Notes: generated from the letters alone by a model not told the origin. Positions 16,882 to 26,277 are shown, counted from the first letter of the stretch. The stretch is DNA of 64,000 nt from Microbacterium sp. Leaf159 (GCF_001423615.1 NZ_LMOU01000002.1:687865-751864); one strand, 5' to 3'. Program-made: numbers and translations.

Positions 16882-16896
16882 CCGACCGGCATCTGC
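16863..16896 (+). terminator. Hairpin at the end of the CoA-transferase gene
   Basis: GCAGATGCCGG (16863-16873) pairs with its complement at 16886-16896 around a 12-nt loop that includes the stop codon. It lies in a convergent gap with the MFS gene; there is no clear T-run. Confidence 0.45.
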
Positions 16897-16937
16897 CGAT
16901 CCGCAATGACGTTCGAGGTCATCGCAGAATGCGATGG

Positions 16938-18392
16938 CTAGTCGGTGGCGACGCGGATGAGTTCTCGCTCCTTCACCGAGGGTGCCGCCGCTGCAGTCTT
17001 GCCCTTGTGTGCGGGGATGCACGCCGACACGATTGCCGCGACCACGGAGACGCCGGCACCGACGATGAGCGCGACTCTGAAGCCCTCCTCCGACGGAACA
17101 TCGACGCCGCCGATCGGATTGGTCATCTGCGCCAGAACGACACCGATCACCGCAGCGCCGATCGTTGTGCCGAGCGAGCGCATCAGTGTGTTGAAGCCGT
17201 TCGCCGCGGCGGTCTCGCTGCGCGGAACCACACCCATGATCAGCGCCGGCATTGCGCCGTAGGCGAGAGCGACGCCACTGTTGATGACGATGCCTGTGAC
17301 CAGCAACCCCCATGTGCTTCCCATGCCGAGAAGTGCGACGCCGTATCCGACGGCGAGGATCCCGACGCCTACGACGAGAGTGAACTTGGGGCCCCGCGCG
17401 TCGGTCATCCGCCCACCGACAGGCGAGAGCAGCAGCATCATGAGTCCGGCGGGCGCCATCCACAGCCCCGCGGCAAGGACGGACTGCCCAAGCCCGTAAC
17501 CGGTCGCCGCGGGTAGCTGCAGGAGCTGCGGCATCACGAGCATGCTCGCGTACATGCCGAAGCCGACGAAGATCGAGGCGATGTTGGTGAGGAGCACGCG
17601 AGGGCGAACGGTGGTTCGGAGGTCTACGAGCGGGTCCCGCGTCTTGGTCTCCCAGAGACCCCACAGCACGAAGACGACGAGCGCGAAGCCCAGCAGTCCG
17701 AGCGTGATCCAGGATGACCAGCCCCATTCCGTTCCCTTCGAGATGGCGAGGATCAGAGCGACCAATCCTGCGGCGAGGCCCAAGGCGCCGACCCAGTCGA
17801 AGCGCTGGCCTCTCGCCCCTGGAGGCAGGACGGGAACGAGCGTCCATACAGCGACGACCACGAGAACGGTGATGGCCGAGCCGGCCCAGAACAGGACCCG
17901 CCAGTGTGCGAACTCCACGACGGCGGCCGACAGCGGTATTCCGATGGCACCGCCGACCCCGAGCGTGGCGCTCACGGTCGCGATCGACGACGAGAGCTTC
18001 TCGCGCGGCACTACGTCGCGCAGCAGAGCGATTCCCAGCGGGACCATTCCCGATCCGATCCCCTGCAGCGCACGCCCGACGATCATGACCTCGACAGTCG
18101 GCGCGACCGCGCAGACGATCCCGCCGACGATCAGCGGCACGGCAAGCACCAGGATCATCCGTCGCTTTCCGAACAGGTCGCCGAGCCGTCCGGAGATCGG
18201 TACGGCGACTGCTGCGGCGAGCAGGGTCGCCGTGACGATCCACGCCGTGTTCGCCGACGAGGTCGAGAAGATGACCGGGAACTGGGCGATCAGCGGCGTC
18301 ACCATCGTCTGGGTGATCGACGAGGCGATGCCCGCAAACGCGAGTACGGCGACGATCACGCCCGGGCGGCGAGTTCGGGTGGGTGCGGACAT
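16938..18392 (-). CDS. MFS drug transporter (DHA2/EmrB-QacA type)
   Basis: 484 residues from the ATG at 18392, which has GGGAG 6 nt upstream; the frame extends to 18437 but would cover the operator. About 14 hydrophobic spans are visible. The motif-A region is GRLGDLFGKRRMILVLAVPL and the second-half loop is GGRMTDARGPK, typical of 14-span drug:H+ antiporters. It is divergent from a MarR-type regulator with a palindrome between them, the usual arrangement of a repressor-controlled efflux pump. Substrate unknown. Confidence 0.92.
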   Translation of the reverse strand: MSAPTRTRRPGVIVAVLAFAGIASSITQTMVTPLIAQFPVIFSTSSANTAWIVTATLLAAAVAVPISGRLGDLFGKRRMILVLAVPLIVGGIVCAVAPTVEVMIVGRALQGIGSGMVPLGIALLRDVVPREKLSSSIATVSATLGVGGAIGIPLSAAVVEFAHWRVLFWAGSAITVLVVVAVWTLVPVLPPGARGQRFDWVGALGLAAGLVALILAISKGTEWGWSSWITLGLLGFALVVFVLWGLWETKTRDPLVDLRTTVRPRVLLTNIASIFVGFGMYASMLVMPQLLQLPAATGYGLGQSVLAAGLWMAPAGLMMLLLSPVGGRMTDARGPKFTLVVGVGILAVGYGVALLGMGSTWGLLVTGIVINSGVALAYGAMPALIMGVVPRSETAAANGFNTLMRSLGTTIGAAVIGVVLAQMTNPIGGVDVPSEEGFRVALIVGAGVSVVAAIVSACIPAHKGKTAAAAPSVKERELIRVATD

Positions 18393-18430
18393 GAGGGCTC
18401 CCATCGGGGCGACGTGCATCATGCACTGCG

Positions 18431-18453
18431 TATGCATAGTGCATATGTACTAT
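18431..18453. promoter_or_regulatory. MarR-type operator between MFS and regulator
   Basis: ATAGTGCATATGTACTAT (18436-18453) is an 18-bp palindrome with one mismatched pair, overlapped by the palindrome TATGCATAGTGCATA (18431-18445). It is AT-rich against the surrounding GC-rich DNA and lies midway between the divergent start codons, so it should control both. Confidence 0.65.
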
Positions 18454-18493
18454 ACACAAGATGCAGTAGGCTTGGAACCGGATGAGGAGAACC

Positions 18494-18934
18494 ATGGAAC
18501 GTCGTATCGCAGACATCGAGTACGAGCAGATGGTGCAGAGCCGATACGCGATCGCCCAGTTGCAGCGCAAGACCGATGAGGAGCTCGAGCGAAGCGCCTA
18601 TCTCCTGCTCAGCCGCATCGACGCCGAGGGCCCGAAGTCGATCGGCGAACTCAGTGAGATCTTCCGGCTCGACGCGTCAACCGTCCAGCGTCAGACCGGT
18701 TCAGCGATGCGCGCCGGGCTCCTCGATCGCATCCCGGACCCCGCAGGCGGGATCGCGCGCAAGTTCCAGATCACCCCAGACGGCCGAGATCGGCTCGCGA
18801 CCGTGCGCGAGCGATCTGTGACAGCTCTCGAGCGGATCCTCACCAAGTGGACCGACGACGAGGTGTCGCAGTTCGCAGACATGCTCCACCGGTTCAACGC
18901 CGACATCGAGAACTACACTTCTGCTCGACGCTGA
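18494..18934 (+). CDS. MarR family transcriptional regulator
   Basis: 146 residues from the ATG at 18494 (AGGAG 5 nt upstream; ATG at 18482 would lie before that site). The winged helix spans about residues 30-100: SIGELSEIFRLDASTVQRQT is the recognition region and GGIARKFQITPDGRDRL the wing. N- and C-terminal helices form the dimer interface. It probably represses the divergent MFS exporter and itself through the palindrome at 18436-18453, with an unknown inducer. Confidence 0.9.
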   Translation: MERRIADIEYEQMVQSRYAIAQLQRKTDEELERSAYLLLSRIDAEGPKSIGELSEIFRLDASTVQRQTGSAMRAGLLDRIPDPAGGIARKFQITPDGRDRLATVRERSVTALERILTKWTDDEVSQFADMLHRFNADIENYTSARR

Positions 18935-19035
18935 CCCGCGCCAAGCTCTGCCCTCAGCAGTCGCGGACAGCGCCGTCAGTCGGGCGCTTGTAGGGCAGGT
19001 ACGCCTGCTCGCCCCATCGTCAGGCGCTCCTGAAC

Positions 19036-19070
19036 GGGGCCGCGCGGACGATCACGTCGCGCGCGGCCCC
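19036..19070. terminator. Bidirectional hairpin between convergent MarR and permease genes
   Basis: GGGGCCGCGCG (19036-19046) pairs with 19060-19070 around a 13-nt loop. The remaining gap 18935-19083 holds no gene. Confidence 0.5.
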
Positions 19071-19083
19071 GGTGCCCCTCCGA

Positions 19084-20343
19084 TCACGCGCGGCCGGAGG
19101 CCTGCCGCGTGCGTCGAGACAGGCTGTCTGTCACGACGGCCACGAGGAGAACTCCTCCGATGATGATGTATCTGACGGGATCAGGCAGCGAGAGCAGGTT
19201 GAGTCCGCTGAAGATCGCGTAGATCACCAGGATTCCGAGCAACGCCGACCACGCCCGCCCACGGCCGCCGAACAGACTGGTTCCGCCGATGACGGCGGCA
19301 GCGATGGCGTTGAGGTTCTCATCCGCCGCAGCGGTGGCGACAGAGGCAGATCCCGCACGCGCAGCGAGCATGAGTCCGCCGATTGCGGCAAGGGTGGAGC
19401 AGATCACGAACACCGAGATGTACACACGGTCGACTTTGATGCCCGCGCGACGTGCAGCCTCCACGTTGCCACCGATCGCGTAGACGGACCGCCCCCATCC
19501 GGTGCGACGCAGGGCGATGTCCAAGACGATCGTCAACCCGACGAAGATCAGAACGGGAACGGCGATACCGCGCCCGCCATCGCTGTACGTGAACAGGATC
19601 GGCAGTGAAAGAACCACGAAGATCACGACGGATGTGATGACCAGGGACTTCATCGAGGGTGCGGACAACCCGAAGGAAAGACGCCGACGCCGCCCGGACA
19701 GACCGACGGCGAGATGACCGATCATCGTGAGCGCGAGCAGTCCGAGTGCGACTCCGAGCGGCACGAAGGTCTGGCCGACCTGAACCAGGAAGGTGTCTCG
19801 CGGAAGCGCGATCGAGTTGGCGGGCCCCGTGGAGATGACCAGTCGCTGAAGGCCCTGCAGCGCGAGAAGGCCGGCGAGGGTGATGAGGAAGCTGGGAACA
19901 CCGAACCGCGTGTAGAAGAACCCGTAGATCATCCCCACGACGACGCCCGAGACCAACGCTGCGACGAGGGCGAGCACCTCAGGCCACCCCTGGTTGACTG
20001 CGCCCACAGCGAAGACCGCGCTCGAGAGTCCAGCGACCGATCCCACGGAGAGATCGATCTCTCCGAGTAGCAAGACGACGACGACGCCGAGGGCCATGAG
20101 GCCGACCGCCGCCGACTGCCAGAGAAGGTTGGACACGTTGTACGCCGAGAGATAGTTCGGATTGAGGATCTGGAAGATCCCCCCGATGACGAGCAATCCG
20201 ACGATGACCGGCAAGGGGCCGAGCTGGCCGCTGGAGATCCGGTCCTTTGCGGTGGAGATGGCGCCTGCGAGTCCGCGCCCGGCGATGAGGCGCTCATCCT
20301 GAAGATCGAGTGGGGTGGTGGCATTGGTGCTCGTGATGGTCAT
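19084..20343 (-). CDS. Sugar ABC transporter permease (XylH-like)
   Basis: 419 residues with about ten to twelve spans. LLGEIDLSVGSVAGLSSAVF is the conserved BPD_transp_2 motif, and VIGGTSLFGGRGRAWSALLG is the C-terminal one. The length, with a central insertion (GLSGRRRRLSFGL), matches XylH-type permeases rather than the shorter RbsC type. It starts within the ATPase stop (ATGA) and is the last gene of the leftward binding protein/ATPase/permease operon. Pentose or polyol import is inferred. Confidence 0.92.
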   Translation of the reverse strand: MTITSTNATTPLDLQDERLIAGRGLAGAISTAKDRISSGQLGPLPVIVGLLVIGGIFQILNPNYLSAYNVSNLLWQSAAVGLMALGVVVVLLLGEIDLSVGSVAGLSSAVFAVGAVNQGWPEVLALVAALVSGVVVGMIYGFFYTRFGVPSFLITLAGLLALQGLQRLVISTGPANSIALPRDTFLVQVGQTFVPLGVALGLLALTMIGHLAVGLSGRRRRLSFGLSAPSMKSLVITSVVIFVVLSLPILFTYSDGGRGIAVPVLIFVGLTIVLDIALRRTGWGRSVYAIGGNVEAARRAGIKVDRVYISVFVICSTLAAIGGLMLAARAGSASVATAAADENLNAIAAAVIGGTSLFGGRGRAWSALLGILVIYAIFSGLNLLSLPDPVRYIIIGGVLLVAVVTDSLSRRTRQASGRA

Positions 20344-21179
20344 GCTCGTCGTCCTTCCGACGTGGTGGTTCGGATGGTCGCGGTGTCCGCGATGCGCTTG
20401 TTTCGCGCAGTCACGACGTTGTCGCTGGCTCCGGTGATGGCGGCGACGAGCGTCTCCGTCGGGGTCGTCGCATCGAAGATGCCGTTGTTCTTGCCCAGGC
20501 GGAGAACCAGGATGCGATCCGCGACAGCCTGCACGTCGGCCATGTTGTGGCTGATGACGATCACGCCGAGGCCCCGGTCGCGGATGCGCTCGATCAGATT
20601 CAGGACTTCAGCGGTCTGTGCGACTCCCAGCGCAGCGGTCGGTTCATCGAGAAGGATCAGCTTCGGCTCACCCAGGAGAGAGCGAGCGATCGCCACGGTC
20701 TGACGCTGACCGCCCGAAAGTGAGGCGATCGGAATGTGGACAGAGGGAATCTTCGCCGAGAGCTGCTTGAGCAGATTCCAGGACTGATGCTCCATGGCCG
20801 CCTCGTCGAGCATGCGTCCTCTCTTCATCTCCTTGCCGAGAAAGAGATTGGCGACGACGTCGAGGTTGTCACAGAGCGCCAGGTCCTGGAAGACGGTGGC
20901 CACTCCGGCCTGCTGTGCATCGCCGGGGCCCCCGAAGTGCGCAGGCTCGCCATCGAGAAGGATCTGGCCGCCATCATGCTGGTACACGCCGGCGATGATC
21001 TTCACGAGAGTGGACTTGCCTGCGCCGTTGTCGCCGACCAGGGCGACCACTTCGCCTCGGCCGACAGAGAGGGTGATGTCGGACAGCGCCTGGACAGCGC
21101 CGAACCTCTTGTTGACCCCGCGGAGTTCGAGGATCGGAGTGGCGGCATCCGCCTGTGGGTTGGTAGAAATCGAAGACAT
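20340..21179 (-). CDS. Sugar ABC transporter ATP-binding protein, single domain
   Basis: 279 residues with one nucleotide-binding domain: Walker A GDNGAGKST, signature SLSGGQRQTVAIARSL and Walker B LILLDEPTAALG. Sugar ATPases of the XylG/RbsA type usually have two domains; this is the short FrcA-like kind and would work as a homodimer. It lies between the binding protein (77 nt upstream) and the XylH-like permease (4-nt overlap). Confidence 0.92.
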   Translation of the reverse strand: MSSISTNPQADAATPILELRGVNKRFGAVQALSDITLSVGRGEVVALVGDNGAGKSTLVKIIAGVYQHDGGQILLDGEPAHFGGPGDAQQAGVATVFQDLALCDNLDVVANLFLGKEMKRGRMLDEAAMEHQSWNLLKQLSAKIPSVHIPIASLSGGQRQTVAIARSLLGEPKLILLDEPTAALGVAQTAEVLNLIERIRDRGLGVIVISHNMADVQAVADRILVLRLGKNNGIFDATTPTETLVAAITGASDNVVTARNKRIADTATIRTTTSEGRRA

Positions 21180-21256
21180 TCGTTCGGGCTCCTTGATGGG
21201 TGGCGAGCAGCCGGAGAGAAGGGGGCGACCGCAATGAGCGCGCCGCCCCCTTCGCG

Positions 21257-22324
21257 TTACTTGAGAGCGAGCTCAGCGCAAGCGCTGGTGAGCTCTGCGG
21301 TGCAGATCTCTTCGGCGGTGTAGACGCCGTCCGCGATGACCGTGTCCGAGATGTTCTCAGCGGTCAGGGCGACCGGGGTGAGCAGCGTCGTGGGGATGCC
21401 GTTCGTCTCGGAGCTGCTCTTCGGCTCATCACCGCGCGCGAGTGCGACCGCAGCCTCGGCGGCGTCCGTGGCCTGCTGCTTGATCGACTTGTACACGGTC
21501 ATGTACTGAGTTCCGGCGACGATGCGCTGGACGGCCTCGAGCTCGGCATCCTGGCCGGTCACCGGCGGTACCGGAGAGATTCCCGCTCCGATGAGGGCGG
21601 CTACAACCCCACTTGCGGTGCTGTCATTGCCGGCGTACACGCCGATCAGCGAGTCTCGATCGATCGTTCCCAGCTGCCCCTCCACCCACTGCTGCGCGTC
21701 GGCGGCCGCCCAGTTCGGAGTATCGAACTCACCGACGATGGTGAAATCAGTGCCGTCGATGACTTTGTGCGCACCTTCTTTGTACTGCGCAGCATTCGGG
21801 TCGGTCGGCGCACCGTTGACCATGAGCAGATCCCCGGTGGTCACGCCCTGTTCGGTGAGGTGATCGACCAGCGTCTGCGCCTGCAGGACACCGACCTGAG
21901 GGTTGTCGAAGGAGACGTAGTAGCCGACGTTCTCGTTGTCGATCAGTCGGTCGTACGAGATCACGGGGACCCCTGCGGAGTTTGCCGTGTCGACCAGCCC
22001 CTCCCCCTGAACGGAGTCGGCGGCGTTGAGCACCACCACGTCGGGCCCCTGGGCGAGAACGGACTCCAACTGCGACTGCTGCAGAGTCGGGTCGCCGTTG
22101 GCATTCGAGTAGAGCACCTTCGACCCCGGGGCCAGCTCTTCGATGGCCGCTTCGAACAGAGGCTTGTCGAAAGCTTCGTACCGAGTGGTGTTCGATTCCG
22201 GCATCAGGAAAGCGATCGTGAGGGCCTCGTCTCCGCTGTCGTTCGTGGCGGAACAACCCGAGAGGACGAGAGCCGCGACGGCCCCCAGACTCAGCGTGAT
22301 CAGACGCATGTTCTTGTGCTTCAT
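21257..22324 (-). CDS. Sugar-binding lipoprotein (XylF-like)
   Basis: 355 residues from the ATG at 22324 (GGAGA 6 nt upstream); a longer frame to 22453 would cross the promoter. The signal peptide ends in the lipobox VLSGC. The periplasmic-binding-protein-1 fold is visible in NGDPTLQQSQLESVLAQGPD and IGVYAGNDSTASGVVAALI, close to D-xylose-binding proteins. It is first in the leftward importer operon; the SorC-type operator upstream puts it under the adjacent regulator. Confidence 0.92.
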   Translation of the reverse strand: MKHKNMRLITLSLGAVAALVLSGCSATNDSGDEALTIAFLMPESNTTRYEAFDKPLFEAAIEELAPGSKVLYSNANGDPTLQQSQLESVLAQGPDVVVLNAADSVQGEGLVDTANSAGVPVISYDRLIDNENVGYYVSFDNPQVGVLQAQTLVDHLTEQGVTTGDLLMVNGAPTDPNAAQYKEGAHKVIDGTDFTIVGEFDTPNWAAADAQQWVEGQLGTIDRDSLIGVYAGNDSTASGVVAALIGAGISPVPPVTGQDAELEAVQRIVAGTQYMTVYKSIKQQATDAAEAAVALARGDEPKSSSETNGIPTTLLTPVALTAENISDTVIADGVYTAEEICTAELTSACAELALK

Positions 22325-22447
22325 TGCAGGTCTCCATGGATTCGCGGTGTCGGCATTGACGATTCCGCCGACGATGGCGGTGAGCAGGAGCCGGTCGAGA
22401 CCGGTCGCTCGGGAACGAGAATGACCCTGCCATCGAAATAGCTCAAT

Positions 22448-22474
22448 TGTCAAACATCGTCGCTCAAGTGAGCG
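22448..22474 (-). promoter_or_regulatory. Promoter -35 and SorC-type operator of the leftward sugar importer
   Basis: On the minus strand a perfect TTGACA (22453-22448) is preceded 7 nt upstream by the palindrome CGCTCAAGTGAGCG (22461-22474). A half-site GCTCAATT overlaps the -35 region at 22441-22448. The palindrome core matches the perfect site at 23559-23574. No convincing -10 at standard spacing is seen. Confidence 0.6.
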
Positions 22475-22536
22475 CTTTCGGAATTGCTACGCTTCCCCCG
22501 GCGCCCGATGAGATGACTTCACGCCTCACGCACGCA

Positions 22537-22565
22537 GCGCCCCGGGAATCGAGTTCCCGGGGCGC
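22537..22565 (-). terminator. Strong hairpin after the SorC-type gene
   Basis: GCGCCCCGGGAA (22537-22548) pairs perfectly with 22554-22565 around TCGAG, 21 nt after the regulator stop codon. It separates the regulator transcript from the importer operon. Confidence 0.65.
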
Positions 22566-22585
22566 CGAACGTACAGCCGGAGCGT

Positions 22586-23515
22586 TTAGCTCGAAGCCAG
22601 AAGCCGCGTTGCCAGCGAAGAATCCGTCACGACCGAGTGGATGAGCCCCGACCGCAGCGCACCGCGCACGGCGTTCGTCTTCGACGCACCTCCAGCCACT
22701 GCGATGACCTCCGGAATCTGCTTCAGCTGCTCGGCTGTGATCGCGATCGTCAAGTCGTTGAGATCAGGCACGATCGCGCCGTTGGCGTCGTAGAGGGTCG
22801 CGGCCACTTCACCGACGACCCCCCGATGCACGAGTTTCTGCGCCAGTCCGAGCTCGTCGGCTGCGTCGTAGAGCTGCGAGTTCGGTGGAACCCAGGATCC
22901 GACCGCGACGACACCCTTGGTCACGCGCGGAAAGTGCGCGAAGGCGTCGGCGATCAGACGGTCCGAACGAAGCGCCGCCGCTGTCGTCGCACTCCGAACG
23001 ATCAGGGGCGCGAAGATCGGATAGCTCGCGCCGCGACTGGTGGTGGACACGCGACGGATGATCTCCACCGAGTGCTCCTTGACGGGCCCCGCCACACCAC
23101 CCAAAGCGACGAGGTCACAGGTCGGAAGGTGATTCAGGTAACGCGCCATCGCGTTCAGTGTCCGCCCGGAAGTGAAGCCGAGCATGTCCCCTTCGACGAC
23201 GATCTCTTCCAGCAATTGGGCGGCAGCACGACCCAGCACCTCCTGGATCGCCTCAGGCTCAGGGCTGGGCGTGCGCACGACGACGGCTCGCTTCAGTCCG
23301 AACTTCCTCGTCAGCGCCATCGAGAGGTGGGTGTCGACATCCGATGGCTCTTGAATCTCGATGCGCACGATGCCCAGCTCGCGCGCCTTCTCGATCATCC
23401 TCGCGACTTTGAATCGAGAGACGCCGAGTTCAGCAGCGATCCCTACATGGCTGTCACCGTCGATGTAGAAACGTCGCGCCGCATGCGTCAGCTGGACCAG
23501 CTCGTCTGGCTTCAT
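22586..23515 (-). CDS. SorC-family sugar-binding transcriptional regulator
   Basis: 309 residues. The N-terminal HTH (about 20-45: VGIAAELGVSRFKVARMIEKA) is followed by a SorC/DeoR-type sugar-phosphate effector domain (ALGGVAGPVKEHSVEIIRRV, VAVGSWVPPNSQLYD, VIAVAGGASKTNAVRGALRSG). Such regulators respond to phosphorylated sugars made by the pathway and bind as tetramers. It lies between two sugar importer operons that share a palindrome with its own promoter, so it should control both and itself. Confidence 0.92.
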   Translation of the reverse strand: MKPDELVQLTHAARRFYIDGDSHVGIAAELGVSRFKVARMIEKARELGIVRIEIQEPSDVDTHLSMALTRKFGLKRAVVVRTPSPEPEAIQEVLGRAAAQLLEEIVVEGDMLGFTSGRTLNAMARYLNHLPTCDLVALGGVAGPVKEHSVEIIRRVSTTSRGASYPIFAPLIVRSATTAAALRSDRLIADAFAHFPRVTKGVVAVGSWVPPNSQLYDAADELGLAQKLVHRGVVGEVAATLYDANGAIVPDLNDLTIAITAEQLKQIPEVIAVAGGASKTNAVRGALRSGLIHSVVTDSSLATRLLASS

Positions 23516-23558
23516 TGGCTTCCCCTCAACAGGATCAATCTAGTCTCAAGCCACCCTA

Positions 23559-23608
23559 GCGCTCAATTGAGCGCAAGGGTTGCCCATTTGAGAATCGTGT
23601 TCTATCGT
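23559..23608 (+). promoter_or_regulatory. Divergent SorC operator and rightward promoter
   Basis: GCGCTCAATTGAGCGC (23559-23574) is a perfect 16-bp palindrome. On the plus strand it ends 5 nt before a -35-like TTGCCC (23580-23585), with a -10-like TATCGT at 23603-23608 after 17 nt. On the minus strand it overlaps a possible -35 (TTGAGC) of the regulator gene. This fits activation or repression of the importer and autorepression of the regulator. Confidence 0.7.
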
Positions 23609-23672
23609 TGTCGCAAGCGGCCCAGGGTCGGGCCGAGAACCGCGACGGAATGACCCGTCGCAGGAGGACGAA

Positions 23673-25265
23673 ATGATGGACTACACCGAGTCGGCCGCCG
23701 TTCCTACGGGGATGGGCGAGCACCCCGTCGCCCTCGAGGTACGTGACGTCGAGAAGGCTTTCTCCGGCATCCCCGTTCTACGAGGCGTGTCGCTCAGCTT
23801 GAGGCCCGGAACGATCACCGCCCTCGCCGGCGAGAACGGCGCAGGGAAGTCGACTCTGATGAAGATCGCTTCCGGTCAGTATCGGGCCGACGCCGGCACT
23901 GTCCTTGTACGCGGAGACGAGCTGCCCACCGGGGACTCTGCCGCTGCGACCCGTCACGGCGTGGCTATCGTTCCTCAGGAACTCGCGTCGATGCTCGAGA
24001 TGACGGTGTACGAGAACATCTTCATCGGTCGTGAGCTGAAGGGCCCGACGGGGCTCCGTCGCCAGGCCATGGCTGAAGAGGCCGCCCGCGACTTGGAAGA
24101 GTTCGGCGTCGACATCAGCCCGAATCGTCGGATGGGCACGCTCCCCGTCGGCATCCGCCAGATCATCGAGATCATCAAGGCGACGAGGACGGGAGCGCGA
24201 GTCGTCCTGCTGGATGAACCGACCAGCGCCATCGCGGTGCGGGAGGTTCAGCGACTGGTCAGCGTCATGCGCAAGCTGCGCGATCAAGGCGTCGCTCTTC
24301 TGTTCACGACGCACAAGATGGAAGAGATGCGGGAGCTCGCAGACCACGTGATCGTGCTGCGCGACGGCCGGCTGGTCCTCGACACCGAGATGAAGGCCGT
24401 GAAAGACGATGAGATCGTCACGGCGATGATCGGCCGAGAACTGGAGAATCTGTTCCCCGAGCTGCCCGAGCATGGCGAGAACGTCATCCTCGAAGTCCGC
24501 GATCTGCAGGTGGACGGCGCGGAGGAGCCCGTCAGCCTCACCGTACGCGCCGGAGAGGTCGTCGGCCTCGCCGGGCTCGTGGGAGCCGGCCGGACCGAGT
24601 TGATGGAAGGGATCTTCGGCATGCGCCGCACCCTCGACGGCGAGATCCTGGTCCGCGGCAAGAAGGTCCGCCGCAACCGCCCCGACGCATCCATCGCCGC
24701 GAACATGGCACTCGTGCCGGAGGATCGCAAAGGCGCGGGAGGCGTCCTCAGCATGGACATCCTCGACAACGGGAGCCTGCCTCGACTCAAGTCCTTCACC
24801 ATCGCGGGATGGCTGCGTCAAGGACGCCGCCGCGAAGCGGTTCAGCAGGCGACGACTGCGGTCAGGCTGAAGAGCCGAGGACTCAAGCAGAGCATGGAGA
24901 CGCTCTCCGGCGGCAACCAGCAGAAGGTCGTCTTCGCCCGATGGCTCGTCGGAGATGTGGACGTGTTGCTTCTCGATGAGCCCACCCGAGGCGTCGACGT
25001 CGGAGCACGGAGCGAGATCTATCGGATCATTCTCGACCTCGCATCCAAAGGCATGGCAGTCGTCATGGCGTCCAGCGACATGCCGGAGATCCTCAGCCTT
25101 TCGCACCGCGCCTACGTGATGCGCGAAGGACGCCTCGTCGGAGCGCTCACTCGCGCCGAGCTCGGCGATCCCGATGTACAGGACACCATCTTCCGGTTGG
25201 CCAGCGGACTGGTCGACACCAAGCACGATGAGCAGCTTCACCACAAGAAGGGACGCTCCGCATGA
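23673..25265 (+). CDS. Sugar ABC transporter ATP-binding protein, double domain (RbsA-like)
   Basis: 530 residues with two nucleotide-binding domains. Domain 1 (about 15-250) has Walker A GENGAGKST and Walker B VVLLDEPTSAI, but the signature is altered to LPVGIRQ. Domain 2 has the degenerate Walker A GLVGAGRTEL usual for this family, the signature LSGGNQQKVVFARWL and Walker B LLLDEPTRGVD. AGGAGG lies 5 nt before the ATG. It is the first gene of the rightward polyol operon; the permease start overlaps its stop. Confidence 0.94.
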   Translation: MMDYTESAAVPTGMGEHPVALEVRDVEKAFSGIPVLRGVSLSLRPGTITALAGENGAGKSTLMKIASGQYRADAGTVLVRGDELPTGDSAAATRHGVAIVPQELASMLEMTVYENIFIGRELKGPTGLRRQAMAEEAARDLEEFGVDISPNRRMGTLPVGIRQIIEIIKATRTGARVVLLDEPTSAIAVREVQRLVSVMRKLRDQGVALLFTTHKMEEMRELADHVIVLRDGRLVLDTEMKAVKDDEIVTAMIGRELENLFPELPEHGENVILEVRDLQVDGAEEPVSLTVRAGEVVGLAGLVGAGRTELMEGIFGMRRTLDGEILVRGKKVRRNRPDASIAANMALVPEDRKGAGGVLSMDILDNGSLPRLKSFTIAGWLRQGRRREAVQQATTAVRLKSRGLKQSMETLSGGNQQKVVFARWLVGDVDVLLLDEPTRGVDVGARSEIYRIILDLASKGMAVVMASSDMPEILSLSHRAYVMREGRLVGALTRAELGDPDVQDTIFRLASGLVDTKHDEQLHHKKGRSA

Positions 25266-26248
25266 GCACCGAAACACTGACCGCCCAGAGCGGTCGACAC
25301 AGAGTAATCGCGCTCGCCAAGTACATCGCGGTGCGCTATGCCATGGTGCTCGTCCTGCTCGTGGTGATCGGGTACTTCATGTACCGCAGCGCCCGGTTCG
25401 CGACGACGGACAACGTGGTGACCATCCTGGTGGCCGCCGCACCGTTCGCCCTCATCGCCCTCGGACAGACACTCGTCATCCTCACCGGTGGCATCGACCT
25501 TTCGGTCGGCAGCGTGATCGCCTTGAGCGCGATGGCAGGAGCATTGGCGGCCAAGACCTTCCCTGATTCGATCTGGCTGGCCCTTGTCGTCGCCGTGCTG
25601 GTCGGACTCGCTGCGGGGTCCATCAACGGCTTCGTGGTCTCGGTGATGAAGGTCCCGCCGTTCATCGCCACGTTGGGAATGCTCACTCTCGCCTCCGGTC
25701 TCGCCTACGTCATCGGAGGCGGTGCCCCGATCAACGGCCTGCCTTCGGAGTTCGGCGCCATCGCGAACACCCAGTTCTTCGGTCTCACCATCCCGGTCAT
25801 CCTCATGATCGTGGGCATCATCGGTCTCGGAATCGTCATGCGTCGCACAGCGTGGGGCATGCGCGTCTACGCCGTCGGTGGAAACGAACTCGCGGCGCGG
25901 ATCGCCGGAGTGAAGACCGGGCGCGTCCTCTTCTCCGTCTATGCCATCAGCGGCGCTCTCGCCGGCTTGTCGGGAATCATGCTCGCATCTCGAGTCATCA
26001 CCGGAGCGCCGACCCTCGGTCAGGGCTACGAGCTCGACGCGATCGCCGCCGTCGTGATCGGTGGCGCCAGCCTCCTGGGCGGACGCGGCACCGTATGGGG
26101 CACCGCACTGGGACTCCTTCTGATCCAGACACTCAACAACGGACTCGACATCCTGACCATTCCCGCCTACTGGCAGGACGTCATCAAGGGTGTCCTCATT
26201 GTCGCGGCCGTCGCCGTCGACGTCTGGGCCGCCAAGCGGCGATCCTGA
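25262..26248 (+). CDS. Sugar ABC transporter permease (RbsC-like)
   Basis: 328 residues with about ten spans. LTGGIDLSVGSVIALSAMAG and VIGGASLLGGRGTVWGTALG are the two conserved BPD_transp_2 motifs. It is the normal RbsC length, unlike the longer permease of the leftward importer, so the two systems are not recent duplicates. ATGA overlap with the ATPase; the binding protein follows after 29 nt. Confidence 0.94.
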   Translation: MSTETLTAQSGRHRVIALAKYIAVRYAMVLVLLVVIGYFMYRSARFATTDNVVTILVAAAPFALIALGQTLVILTGGIDLSVGSVIALSAMAGALAAKTFPDSIWLALVVAVLVGLAAGSINGFVVSVMKVPPFIATLGMLTLASGLAYVIGGGAPINGLPSEFGAIANTQFFGLTIPVILMIVGIIGLGIVMRRTAWGMRVYAVGGNELAARIAGVKTGRVLFSVYAISGALAGLSGIMLASRVITGAPTLGQGYELDAIAAVVIGGASLLGGRGTVWGTALGLLLIQTLNNGLDILTIPAYWQDVIKGVLIVAAVAVDVWAAKRRS

Positions 26249-26277
26249 CCTTGCACCACACCTGAGAAAGGAAATCA

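Noticed and set aside
16534..18570. 678-aa minus frame over the MFS gene
   Set aside because: Out-of-frame shadow; the overlapping 484-aa frame has clear membrane spans and a ribosome site.
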